64,000 bases of DNA, taken from NCBI RefSeq assembly GCF_014212135.1, contig NZ_JACJVQ010000032.1, positions 1 to 64,000 on the forward strand, given 5' to 3'. Made by a program: the position numbers and the translations under genes. The notes under the pieces were generated by a model. That model made no database searches. It saw nothing but the letters and a program-made list of their open reading frames with translations, and was not told the origin of the DNA. Position 1 is the first letter of the stretch; every line of letters starts with the position of its first letter. Shown here in pieces: positions 6,568 to 13,463 of this stretch. Source of the stretch: Cohnella thailandensis (GTDB taxonomy: Bacteria > Bacillota > Bacilli > Paenibacillales > Paenibacillaceae).

Positions 6568-6978
6568 TCAAGGTAAGTTATTTTGTGTAATGAATTTATT
6601 GCTGTCTCCCTTAAGGACAACAACAATGAATTTTTTGGTGGACTGAAAAAACATCAACGATTTCGGTTGAAGGCCCGGCTCGAGAAAGAAATAAACTTCT
6701 TTGACTAAGTCTGGATAGATAGCGGAAGATAACTTAACCGGCTTATCGAATTGGACGTGCAGGATTAGACCGGACTTAGGATTCATATCGATATTTCCGT
6801 AAATGGCGGGTGACGATTGAAGGAGTTGCATGATAGATTCCTGAAGATCGCTTGATAAAGGACTTTGCTTGATTACTTTCTCTTGCTTAACGTCAAAGAT
6901 CTGAAGAGCTGCTTGGTTGGGGTTATGCGAATTTATACGGAGGGCCACAAGGGCGATTGAAATCATTTTGATAATCAA
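6568..6978 (-). CDS. Unknown protein, 136 residues
   Basis: The start is probably TTG at 6978, with GAGGTGA 6 bases upstream. The N-terminus has a short hydrophobic stretch (MISIALVALRI), too short and polar-flanked for a clear membrane anchor. The body is a mixed alpha/beta protein with SSPAIYGNIDMNPKSGLILHV and FDKPVKLSSAIYPDLVKEVYFF. I do not recognise the family. It is divergent from the gene at 7100. Confidence 0.6.
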   Translation of the reverse strand: MIIKMISIALVALRINSHNPNQAALQIFDVKQEKVIKQSPLSSDLQESIMQLLQSSPAIYGNIDMNPKSGLILHVQFDKPVKLSSAIYPDLVKEVYFFLEPGLQPKSLMFFQSTKKFIVVVLKGDSNKFITQNNLP

Positions 6979-7099
6979 GTTGAGTCACCTCGTCGTAAGT
7001 ATACCCGGAAGAAGGAAACTTCATTATTGTCTTTATTTTTGTAGGCATGTTCCTCATTCCTGTAAAAGCTTTTTTAAACCCGAAAAGGAGGCGGAATCA

Positions 7100-7450
7100 T
7101 TGGATTTAACGGCTTACATCGGGCAATACATCAAAATCTTCACGCAAGAGCAAGATTGGTTTATCGGCGAGTTGCTTAAAGTCCATAAATATGATGATGG
7201 TCAACAGATGGAGTACGAGTTTAATTGTGTTATTTCGATTAAAGATCAAAATAGAAAAGCGAAATTCAAAGGAATATATTTACTGAAAACCGACGAGATC
7301 AAGGCAATAGAGGAGCTGGATCCGCAAGTTCAACAAGGAATCAGACTGACCGTCATCAATGCCCCTAAATTAATTGAGGCTCATCGTTCCATGATTAACG
7401 AAAACCTACCCAGCAGGGTCTCGTTCGGGAGAATAGAAAATCCTGAATAA
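7100..7450 (+). CDS. Unknown protein, 116 residues
   Basis: A TTG start at 7100 is chosen because AAAGGAGGCGG lies just upstream; the longer open frame from 6917 has basic, unlikely sequence and overlaps the divergent gene. The first half (AYIGQYIKIFTQEQDWFIGELLKVHKY) looks like a small SH3/Sm-like beta-barrel with a long loop, and the second half is helical. No family recognised and no membrane segment. It sits between the AT-rich array zone and the GC-rich core. Confidence 0.6.
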   Translation: MDLTAYIGQYIKIFTQEQDWFIGELLKVHKYDDGQQMEYEFNCVISIKDQNRKAKFKGIYLLKTDEIKAIEELDPQVQQGIRLTVINAPKLIEAHRSMINENLPSRVSFGRIENPE

Positions 7451-7559
7451 TAAGGCAAAAAGTATATCGGTCGGTCGCTTCGTACAAGCCATGAATAGGA
7501 TCGCTGCCGTCGTGAGACTCTAACCGCAGGGTTAAACTCATCCAAAGGCAGGGATACTC

Positions 7560-8060
7560 ATGAGAAAAAAAGTCGTAAGCGGAATTAGTGTAGCTGCTCT
7601 CTCCTTGATGCTCGCGGTACCGGCATACGCCTACACAGGCACGGCAAACGGAGGCAATGGCGGGCTAGGTAACGGAATGGGAACCACCACGCAAGGAATG
7701 ACGGACGGCACGAGGATGTATAGTCAATCGGTCGACGGACGGGCAACGAATCGCGACGTCAGCGTCTACGGAACGGGTACGGGCACCCAATTTTTGAACG
7801 TAAACACGAACGCCACCGGAACAACTACCAACGACGGATATCGAGGACTCGGCACTACAACTACGACCGACGGATATCGAGGGTATAACACAAGAAATAC
7901 GACCGACGGATTCCGGGGATACAGCACGACGAACACGAACGGCAGATATCGCGCGGCGGCAACGACCGCCAACAATGGCTCCAGATGGGGTTGGCTCGGG
8001 CTTCTCGGACTGCTTGGACTCTTCGGGATGCGCAGCCGCAATCCGGAGCGCGAGCGTTAA
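7560..8060 (+). CDS. Secreted WGxxGxxG-CTERM repeat protein
   Basis: 166 residues: a signal peptide (1-24, ending AYA), a Gly/Thr/Asn-rich body and a C-terminal tail containing WGWLGLLGLLGLFGMRSR. That tail is the WGxxGxxG-CTERM signature: an aromatic/glycine motif, one hydrophobic helix and an arginine cluster, thought to be a membrane-sorting or anchor signal. The body carries three copies of a TTDGYRG(L/Y) type repeat (about residues 90-125). Probably an exported surface or envelope protein of unknown role. The terminator follows at once, so it is monocistronic. Confidence 0.8.
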   Translation: MRKKVVSGISVAALSLMLAVPAYAYTGTANGGNGGLGNGMGTTTQGMTDGTRMYSQSVDGRATNRDVSVYGTGTGTQFLNVNTNATGTTTNDGYRGLGTTTTTDGYRGYNTRNTTDGFRGYSTTNTNGRYRAAATTANNGSRWGWLGLLGLLGLFGMRSRNPERER

Positions 8061-8085
8061 GAAAACCAAGTAAATTAACGTTAAG

Positions 8086-8140
8086 AATAACGATGCGGAT
8101 CATGCTCGGGCAACGGGCGTGGTTTCGCATCGTTATTTTT
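8086..8140 (+). terminator. Terminator after the WGxxGxxG gene
   Basis: AATAACGATGCG pairs with CGCATCGTTATT and ends in TTTTT; the loop is long (about 30 bases). Confidence 0.7.
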
Positions 8141-8214
8141 GCTTCTTGGACATCCCGATGCCGACATACAATGAACCAGGTTGCCCGCCGCGATAACGGA
8201 GGGGAGGTGTAACC

Positions 8215-8286
8215 ATGTGGGTAAAGCCGGCTTTTAAGATCATCGAGATTTGCGCCGAAGTAACCGCCTACGCTTATCGGAAGTAA
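8215..8286 (+). CDS. pqqA: PQQ precursor peptide PqqA
   Basis: A 23-codon gene just upstream of pqqB with an excellent ribosome site (GGAGGGGAGG). The peptide begins MWVKPAF like other PqqA peptides and carries E15-V-T-A-Y19, the exact Glu and Tyr spacing that PqqE crosslinks to build pyrroloquinoline quinone. The length equals the classical 23-residue PqqA. The N-terminal WxKPAF serves as leader recognised by PqqD. C13 is an unusual residue at a position next to the core. A weak promoter (TTGGAC 8146-8151, TACAAT 8167-8172, short 15-base spacer) may drive the operon. Confidence 0.92.
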   Translation: MWVKPAFKIIEICAEVTAYAYRK

Positions 8287-8336
8287 CCGCTTTTTGCCGG
8301 AGAAATCCGGCATCTCTTCTATAAAGGGGAGAGTCC

Positions 8337-9257
8337 ATGATCATTAAAGTGTTAGGCTCCGCTGCGGGAGGAGGATTGCCGCAATGGAACTGCAATTGCG
8401 CCAACTGCAGACGAGCGAGATCCGGCGATCCGTCCGTTAGCGCCAGAAGCAATGATTCGCTAGCCGTTAGCCCGGACGGGATCCAATGGGCACTATTGAA
8501 TGCAAGCCCGGATATCGGTTTTCAGTTGGCTGCGCATGACTGTCTTCGCCCGGGGCCTTCCTTACGGAGTTCTCCCGTTCAAGCCGTTCTTCTGACCGAT
8601 GCGGAATTGGACCATACGACCGGACTTCTTCAGCTGCGGCAAGGCTCGTCCATGGAAGTATTCGCAACCGCTCCGGTTCTTCATGCGCTTGAGCACGGCT
8701 TACCGGTTCGGCGAATCGTTGAACCCTTTGCGAGCTTTCGGTGGCAAGAGGCGCACCCGGAGGAATCTTTTCCACTATTTGGGGGACAATTATCGGTATG
8801 TCCGTTTTATTTAGGCGACAAGCCCCCTCGATACGTCTATGGCGAACTACCTAAGAAACCGGATCAACAGAAGGAAGCTTGGGTGGTCGGCTATCGAATC
8901 ACGGACCGGCTAACGGGCGGGACCGCCGTCTACGCGCCGGGAATCGAGGCTTGGACTCCGTCGCTGGAACGTCAACTGGAAGCCGCCGATTGCCTTTTTG
9001 TGGACGGTACCTTCTGGAAGGGCGACGAGCTTCGCTCGCTCGGCGTCTCCGAACTGGATGCTTCCGATATGGGGCATCTTCCCGTTGGCGGACCGAACGG
9101 AAGCGCTGAACGGCTTGCGCGTTTGCCGGCACGGCGCAAAGTTTATATTCACGTCAATAACACGAATCCGATGCTGGACGACGATTCCCCGGAACGCCGA
9201 ATTCTGGCGGAGCTGGGCATTGAAATAGGTTTTGACGGAATGGAAATGGAGGTTTAA
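8337..9257 (+). CDS. pqqB: PqqB, metallo-beta-lactamase-fold PQQ biosynthesis protein
   Basis: 306 residues with the family's landmarks: GSAAGGGLPQWNCNCANC at the N-terminus (Zn-binding Cys), LLTDAELDHTTGLLQLR, the MGHLPVGG loop, and IHVNNTNPMLDDDSPER near the end. PqqB is a metallo-beta-lactamase-fold oxidoreductase that hydroxylates the Glu-Tyr derived intermediate before PqqC. It is the second gene of the operon, 50 bases after pqqA, and only 3 bases before the pqqC start. Length is normal for the family. Confidence 0.95.
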   Translation: MIIKVLGSAAGGGLPQWNCNCANCRRARSGDPSVSARSNDSLAVSPDGIQWALLNASPDIGFQLAAHDCLRPGPSLRSSPVQAVLLTDAELDHTTGLLQLRQGSSMEVFATAPVLHALEHGLPVRRIVEPFASFRWQEAHPEESFPLFGGQLSVCPFYLGDKPPRYVYGELPKKPDQQKEAWVVGYRITDRLTGGTAVYAPGIEAWTPSLERQLEAADCLFVDGTFWKGDELRSLGVSELDASDMGHLPVGGPNGSAERLARLPARRKVYIHVNNTNPMLDDDSPERRILAELGIEIGFDGMEMEV

Positions 9258-9260
9258 GGG

Positions 9261-9971
9261 TTGGACTCGTATTTGCTGTCGAACGAACAATTCACGTCGC
9301 GCCTGCGGCAAGTCGGAGAGGAACGCTATCACGACAAGCATCCTTACCATATCGCCATGCATGAAGGCAAGCTGTCTCCCGAGCAAGTTCGGGCTTGGAT
9401 CGCCAACCGGTTCTACTACCAGAAGAATATTCCGGTCAAAGACGCGCTGATCCTGTCCAAGCTGCCGACTCGCGAGGAGCGCCGCGAATGGATTCAGCGG
9501 ATTATCGATCACGACGGAAGGGAAGGAGGCGAAGGCGGAATCGAGGCGTGGATCCGTTTGGGCGAAGCCGCGGGCATTCCTAGAGAGGAAATGCTGGATG
9601 AGCGTCACGTGCTTCCAGCCGTCCGGTTTGCGGTCGACGCCTATGTGAATTTCTGCAGGCTGGAGCCGTGGCCGATTGCCGTAGCCTCCTCCTTGACGGA
9701 GCTGTTCGCGCCTACTCTCGTCTCCAAGCGGATCGGCGTATTCGAGCAGTTGTACCCATGGATTCGTCCAGAGGGTCTTGCGTATTTTCAAGCGCGGCTT
9801 TATCAGGCGCCGCGAGATGCGGATCACGGCTTAAGCCTAGTGCTGCGCGAATGCAGGGATCGAAGGGAGCAAGAACAAGCGATAGGCGCCTTGCGGTTCA
9901 AATGCGATGTCCTCTGGGCGCTGCTGGACGCGTTAAGCTTGGCGTATCCGATCGGAGAGAACGAGCGATGA
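9261..9971 (+). CDS. pqqC: PqqC, pyrroloquinoline-quinone synthase
   Basis: 236 residues starting at TTG (GGAGG about 9 bases upstream, inside the end of pqqB). It has the all-helical heme-oxygenase-like fold: YHDKHPYHIAMHEGKLS, WIANRFYYQKNIPVKDA, IDHDG and LTELFAPTLVSKR are typical of PqqC. It performs the cofactor-free ring closure and eight-electron oxidation that yields PQQ. The pqqD start overlaps its last 4 bases. Length and motifs are complete. Confidence 0.95.
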   Translation: MDSYLLSNEQFTSRLRQVGEERYHDKHPYHIAMHEGKLSPEQVRAWIANRFYYQKNIPVKDALILSKLPTREERREWIQRIIDHDGREGGEGGIEAWIRLGEAAGIPREEMLDERHVLPAVRFAVDAYVNFCRLEPWPIAVASSLTELFAPTLVSKRIGVFEQLYPWIRPEGLAYFQARLYQAPRDADHGLSLVLRECRDRREQEQAIGALRFKCDVLWALLDALSLAYPIGENER

Positions 9972-10240
9972 GCTCGTGGGCGCTGTCGGAGAGGCCGCGG
10001 CTGCGAAGTCCGGGACGCCTGAAATACGACAAAGCCCGGCAGTCGGATCTGCTGCTGCTGCCGGAACGGGTCGTCGAGTTGAACGAGGCGGCGGGAGCGA
10101 TCCTCTGGCTATGCGACGGGAATCGATCGATTGCGCAGCTGATCCAGGAGCTCGAGGCCAAATACGGCCAAACGGGACTCGCGGACGATATCGTCGACTT
10201 TCTCGCTTCCGCCGAGGAGAGGGGGTGGTTGGAGAGATGA
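9968..10240 (+). CDS. pqqD: PqqD, PqqA-binding peptide chaperone
   Basis: 90 residues from the ATG at 9968 (ATGA overlap with pqqC). RLKYDKARQSDLLLLPERVVELNEAAGAILWLCDGNRSI is the characteristic RiPP recognition element of PqqD, three strands plus three helices that hold the PqqA leader and present it to PqqE. A longer in-frame reading upstream overlaps pqqC and has no typical sequence. It overlaps the pqqE start by 4 bases, consistent with a coupled PqqD-PqqE complex. Confidence 0.93.
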   Translation: MSSWALSERPRLRSPGRLKYDKARQSDLLLLPERVVELNEAAGAILWLCDGNRSIAQLIQELEAKYGQTGLADDIVDFLASAEERGWLER

Positions 10241-11319
10241 CGGCAAGCTTGCCGTATGCCTTGACCGCGGAACTGACGCATCGATGTCCGCTTCATTGCC
10301 CGTACTGCTCGAATCCGATCGAACTGCAGAAAAGGGAGAGCGAGCTGTCGACCGGCGAGTGGCTGAGCGTGTTGGAGCAGGCTAACGATCTAGGCGTCGC
10401 GCAGGTCCACTTTACCGGCGGAGAACCGCTTCTGCGCCCGGATCTGGAACGGCTCGTTCGCCGGGCCAGGGAATTAGGCCTCTATGTTAACCTCATCACG
10501 AGCGGAGTCGGATTGACGGATGAACGCATTAATCGTCTCGTGGAGGCCGGGATCGACAGCATCCAGCTGAGCGTGCAGGCCGCTTCGGCGGAGCTGGCCG
10601 ATTCCATCGCCGGTTTCCGAGCCTACGAGCTGAAAAGGCAAGCCGCGCAGAGAATCCGCGAGCGCGGACTTCCTCTGCATATGAACGTCGTGCTCCATCG
10701 AGCCAATCTTCATCAGATCGAAGAGATTATCGAGCTTTGCGCGGATTGGGGAGCAGAACGTCTCGAGTTGGCCAATGCCCAATACTACGGTTGGGCTCTG
10801 CGCAACGTAAATGAATTGCTTCCGCGAAGGGAGCAGCTGCAGGCAGCCGAAGCCGCCTACAAGAGGGCGTTAGAACGCTTCGGACGCCGAATCGAACTGA
10901 TATGGATCTTACCGGATTATTATGAAGATTTCCCGAAGCCCTGCATGGGCGGTTGGGGCCGGCTGTCGCTGACGATAGCGCCGGACGGGCGGGTTCTGCC
11001 TTGCACGGCTTCGTCGGATATACGGTCGCTGACCTTCGAGAATGTGAAGGAACGCGAGCTGGCTTGGATCTGGCACGATTCCCCTTCTTTTAATGCTTAT
11101 CGAGGCTACGATTGGATGCCGGAGCCCTGCAGAAGCTGCGAGCGGCGCGAGCTGGATTACGGCGGCTGCCGCTGTCAAGCCTTTCAGTTAACCGGCGACG
11201 CCCGGGCGACGGATCCCGTATGCGTACGCTCCCCCCATCGCGGGATCGTCGCGGATCGGGTCGGTTCGGTCGAGCAAGGCAAGGCCGGAACACCCGACTA
11301 TGCCTACCGCGGCAGGTGA
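10237..11319 (+). CDS. pqqE: PqqE, radical SAM enzyme crosslinking PqqA
   Basis: 360 residues from the ATG at 10237 (GGAGAG ribosome site). The radical SAM motif CPLHCPYC (C17, C21, C24) binds the [4Fe-4S] cluster; VHFTGGEPLLR is the GGE SAM-binding loop. A SPASM C-terminus is shown by CMGGWG, LPCTA, EPCRSCERR and GGCRCQAF, the auxiliary cluster cysteines. PqqE joins Glu and Tyr of PqqA by a carbon-carbon bond, the first step of the pathway. The C-terminal 35 or so residues beyond the usual end are basic and poorly conserved. Confidence 0.95.
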   Translation: MTASLPYALTAELTHRCPLHCPYCSNPIELQKRESELSTGEWLSVLEQANDLGVAQVHFTGGEPLLRPDLERLVRRARELGLYVNLITSGVGLTDERINRLVEAGIDSIQLSVQAASAELADSIAGFRAYELKRQAAQRIRERGLPLHMNVVLHRANLHQIEEIIELCADWGAERLELANAQYYGWALRNVNELLPRREQLQAAEAAYKRALERFGRRIELIWILPDYYEDFPKPCMGGWGRLSLTIAPDGRVLPCTASSDIRSLTFENVKERELAWIWHDSPSFNAYRGYDWMPEPCRSCERRELDYGGCRCQAFQLTGDARATDPVCVRSPHRGIVADRVGSVEQGKAGTPDYAYRGR

Positions 11320-11326
11320 CAAGCGC

Positions 11327-12265
11327 ATGAGAATATTCGACGCCCACTGCGACGTGCTCAGCAAGCTGCTGGAGAATCCCGATCTGGATTTCGCCCATGG
11401 CCGAGAGGGTCTGGACGTTACGTTGGATAGAATGCTGGCATCGGGCATCGCGGTGCAAAATTTCGCCGTGTATTTGCCGGAACGATGGTCCGACGATTTT
11501 AAGCATATCCTGGCAAGCATCGATCTGTTCCACGAGCGCATCCTAAACGAACCGCAAATGCGGTTTATTCGCACGAAAACCGATTTGCGGCTCGTCTCGA
11601 ACGAGAAGCGGATCGGAGCGCTTCTATCCTTGGAAGGCGTAGACGCGCTTCACGGAAACTTGACTTATCTTCGCATTCTATACCGCCTCGGCGTAAGGAG
11701 CGTCGGCATCACCTGGAACCGCGCCAACTGGGCGGCGGACGGCGTCCTGGAGCCGAGAAACGGCGGCTTCTCCGAGGCGGGAAGGGGCTTGATCCGGGAA
11801 TGCAACCGGCTGGGCTTGATCATGGACGTCTCCCATCTGTCCGAGAAAGGCTTCTGGGAACTAATGGAGGAGACCGACAAGCCCGTCATCGCCTCCCATT
11901 CCAATGCCAAAACGATCAGCCCCCGGTTAAGGAATCTGTCGGATGCCCAGATCGGCTCGCTCATCCGGACCGGAGGCGTAATGGGAATCACGTTCGTTCC
12001 TCCTTTCGTAAGCGAGGAGGAGCCGGTCCCGATGGATCGAATTCTGCATCACATCGATCACGTTTGCGCGTTAGGCGGCAAGCGCCATATCGGTTTCGGC
12101 TCCGACTTCGACGGAATTCGGGAATGGATCGTCGGATTGGAGCATGCGGGACATTACGACCGGTTGGTCAATCTTCTTCTTAAGCATTATCCGGAGGAGG
12201 ACGTGGAACAATTTATTTACGGCAATTGGTTTCGATTTTACTCGGAGCAATTGCCGGATGAATAG
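11327..12265 (+). CDS. M19 (renal/membrane-type) dipeptidase in the PQQ operon
   Basis: 312 residues of the M19 dipeptidase family, TIM barrel with a binuclear zinc site: DAHCDVL (HxD) at the start, LSLEGVDAL, VGITWNRANW, DVSHLSEKGFW, HSNAKTI and FGSDFDGI. There is no signal peptide, so it is probably cytoplasmic. It starts 7 bases after pqqE and is clearly co-transcribed. PQQ formation needs the crosslinked Glu-Tyr to be freed from PqqA; some pqq operons carry proteases (PqqF/G) and peptidase-like accessory genes. A role in trimming peptide fragments is inference; the enzyme could also be general. Confidence 0.85.
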   Translation: MRIFDAHCDVLSKLLENPDLDFAHGREGLDVTLDRMLASGIAVQNFAVYLPERWSDDFKHILASIDLFHERILNEPQMRFIRTKTDLRLVSNEKRIGALLSLEGVDALHGNLTYLRILYRLGVRSVGITWNRANWAADGVLEPRNGGFSEAGRGLIRECNRLGLIMDVSHLSEKGFWELMEETDKPVIASHSNAKTISPRLRNLSDAQIGSLIRTGGVMGITFVPPFVSEEEPVPMDRILHHIDHVCALGGKRHIGFGSDFDGIREWIVGLEHAGHYDRLVNLLLKHYPEEDVEQFIYGNWFRFYSEQLPDE

Positions 12266-12273
12266 ACGAGGAG

Positions 12274-13383
12274 TCAAGACATCGTCGCTTCCACTCTCGG
12301 GTCTTGCTCGCGCGGCTGCACGAATCCGACGGGAAGCTCGTCTCCGCCCTTCAGGGCCTTGTCCTGCCCGATGAACTTCGTCAATTGAGTTTCGAAGAAT
12401 AGGGGACTCTTCTCCCACGCGTCCTTCGGTACCGTCAGAACGAATCGGCCTTCCCGATCGGGTATCGAGACGGAGTAGGGAACATCGGAAGGGACGTCGA
12501 GTCCGGCCAGCAAGCCGTGGTAGGTCGCTCCCTCTGAGGTCGTGCAAACCAGCGTCGGAGGCTTGTCGTCGATCGTCGAGCCTTCCTTGGGCAACCGGAT
12601 CCGAATGTCTACGCTCGTGTTCCGCGGAAGATTAAACACTTTGCCTTCGGGAAGCTCATATCGGCGCGTACCGACAATGACCGTAAGGTTCGTTTCCTCG
12701 TCCTCCGGCCAGTAATACATCTCGTATCTCCCGTCCTTGTCCGTAGGGGTCGATTTGGCGAAGCCTTCTCCTTTGTCCCGATCGATCCATACGACCGCAT
12801 CCTTGATCGGATTGCCGTTATAGTCCGACACTTGGCCCGCTATCCGGTACTTGTCGATCCGGAAGAAGGCGATGTTGTCGTCTGCCGCGAGCTTGAAACG
12901 GGCGTGAACCCGGACTTTGCTCGCGTCTTCGGAAGGCTCTACGCGGCTTACCTCGATCGGGTGGTAGATAGTGACCGCGGAGGACGCCGATAGGACGCCG
13001 TCCGCTTCTTCGCTCCCGATCGGCTTGCCGTCGATCTTGGCTTCCTGGAAAGACGAGACGCGAACGGCCTTGTTTGCGATCAGGCTGCGGTCGACGGTCA
13101 GCTCAAAAGAGCCGTCTTCCCCGGTGGCGATGCTTCTTCCTTTGCCATCCATTTGCAAGAGGGCATTCGCAACCGGCCGTTCTCCGTATAATAACTTGCC
13201 CTTAACGTCGGCGAGGTGAGAGCCGTCGCTTCGCCACGACTTGGCGACAAAGGAACTCTGCTCGAGCTCGATTCGGCCCCGCGGGGCTTCCGTCCGCGCT
13301 TCTGCGTCGGTTAGAGCGGCTGTCCATAACGTTATTCCAACGGCTAAAAGCGCACAAAGTCCTGCTTTGGTCATTTTTTTCAC
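12274..13383 (-). CDS. Secreted protein with carboxypeptidase-regulatory-like domains
   Basis: A GTG start at 13383 is preferred (AGGAGA 7 bases upstream). The 369-residue product has a signal peptide of about 25 residues ending near ADAEA. It is followed by at least two beta-sandwich modules of the carboxypeptidase regulatory-like type: GKLLYGERPVANALLQMDGK with GEDGSFELTV, and VSDYNGNPIKDAVVWIDRD with DKDGRYEMYYWPED. It likely acts outside the membrane as a structural or binding protein; there is no enzyme motif. It lies between the PQQ pathway and the dehydrogenase, convergent with the dipeptidase (8-base gap), and downstream of the dehydrogenase on the same strand, so a role near the dehydrogenase is possible but unproven. 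Confidence 0.7.
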   Translation of the reverse strand: MKKMTKAGLCALLAVGITLWTAALTDAEARTEAPRGRIELEQSSFVAKSWRSDGSHLADVKGKLLYGERPVANALLQMDGKGRSIATGEDGSFELTVDRSLIANKAVRVSSFQEAKIDGKPIGSEEADGVLSASSAVTIYHPIEVSRVEPSEDASKVRVHARFKLAADDNIAFFRIDKYRIAGQVSDYNGNPIKDAVVWIDRDKGEGFAKSTPTDKDGRYEMYYWPEDEETNLTVIVGTRRYELPEGKVFNLPRNTSVDIRIRLPKEGSTIDDKPPTLVCTTSEGATYHGLLAGLDVPSDVPYSVSIPDREGRFVLTVPKDAWEKSPLFFETQLTKFIGQDKALKGGDELPVGFVQPREQDPRVEATMS

Positions 13384-13411
13384 GGAACGGTCTCCTTTAC
13401 ATAAGAAGGCC

Positions 13412-13438
13412 AAGACAGGACGTTATGCGTCCTGTCTT
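13412..13438 (-). terminator. Hairpin after the PQQ dehydrogenase gene
   Basis: AAGACAGGACG and CGTCCTGTCTT form a perfect 11-bp stem with a 5-base loop. The minus-strand tail (GGCCTTCTTA) is only partly U-rich, so it may be a leaky terminator that lowers expression of the downstream secreted protein. Confidence 0.55.
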
Positions 13439-13463
13439 GACCGCCAGGGTCGAATCGTCGTCG

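Noticed and set aside
6917-7099. Longer start for the unknown gene ending at 7450
   Set aside because: The added 61 residues overlap the divergent gene and its ribosome site, while a strong AGGAGG lies right before TTG 7100.
13412-13438. Perfect inverted repeat as an insertion-site or operator
   Set aside because: Its place just after the dehydrogenase stop codon fits a transcription hairpin better; no second copy seen.
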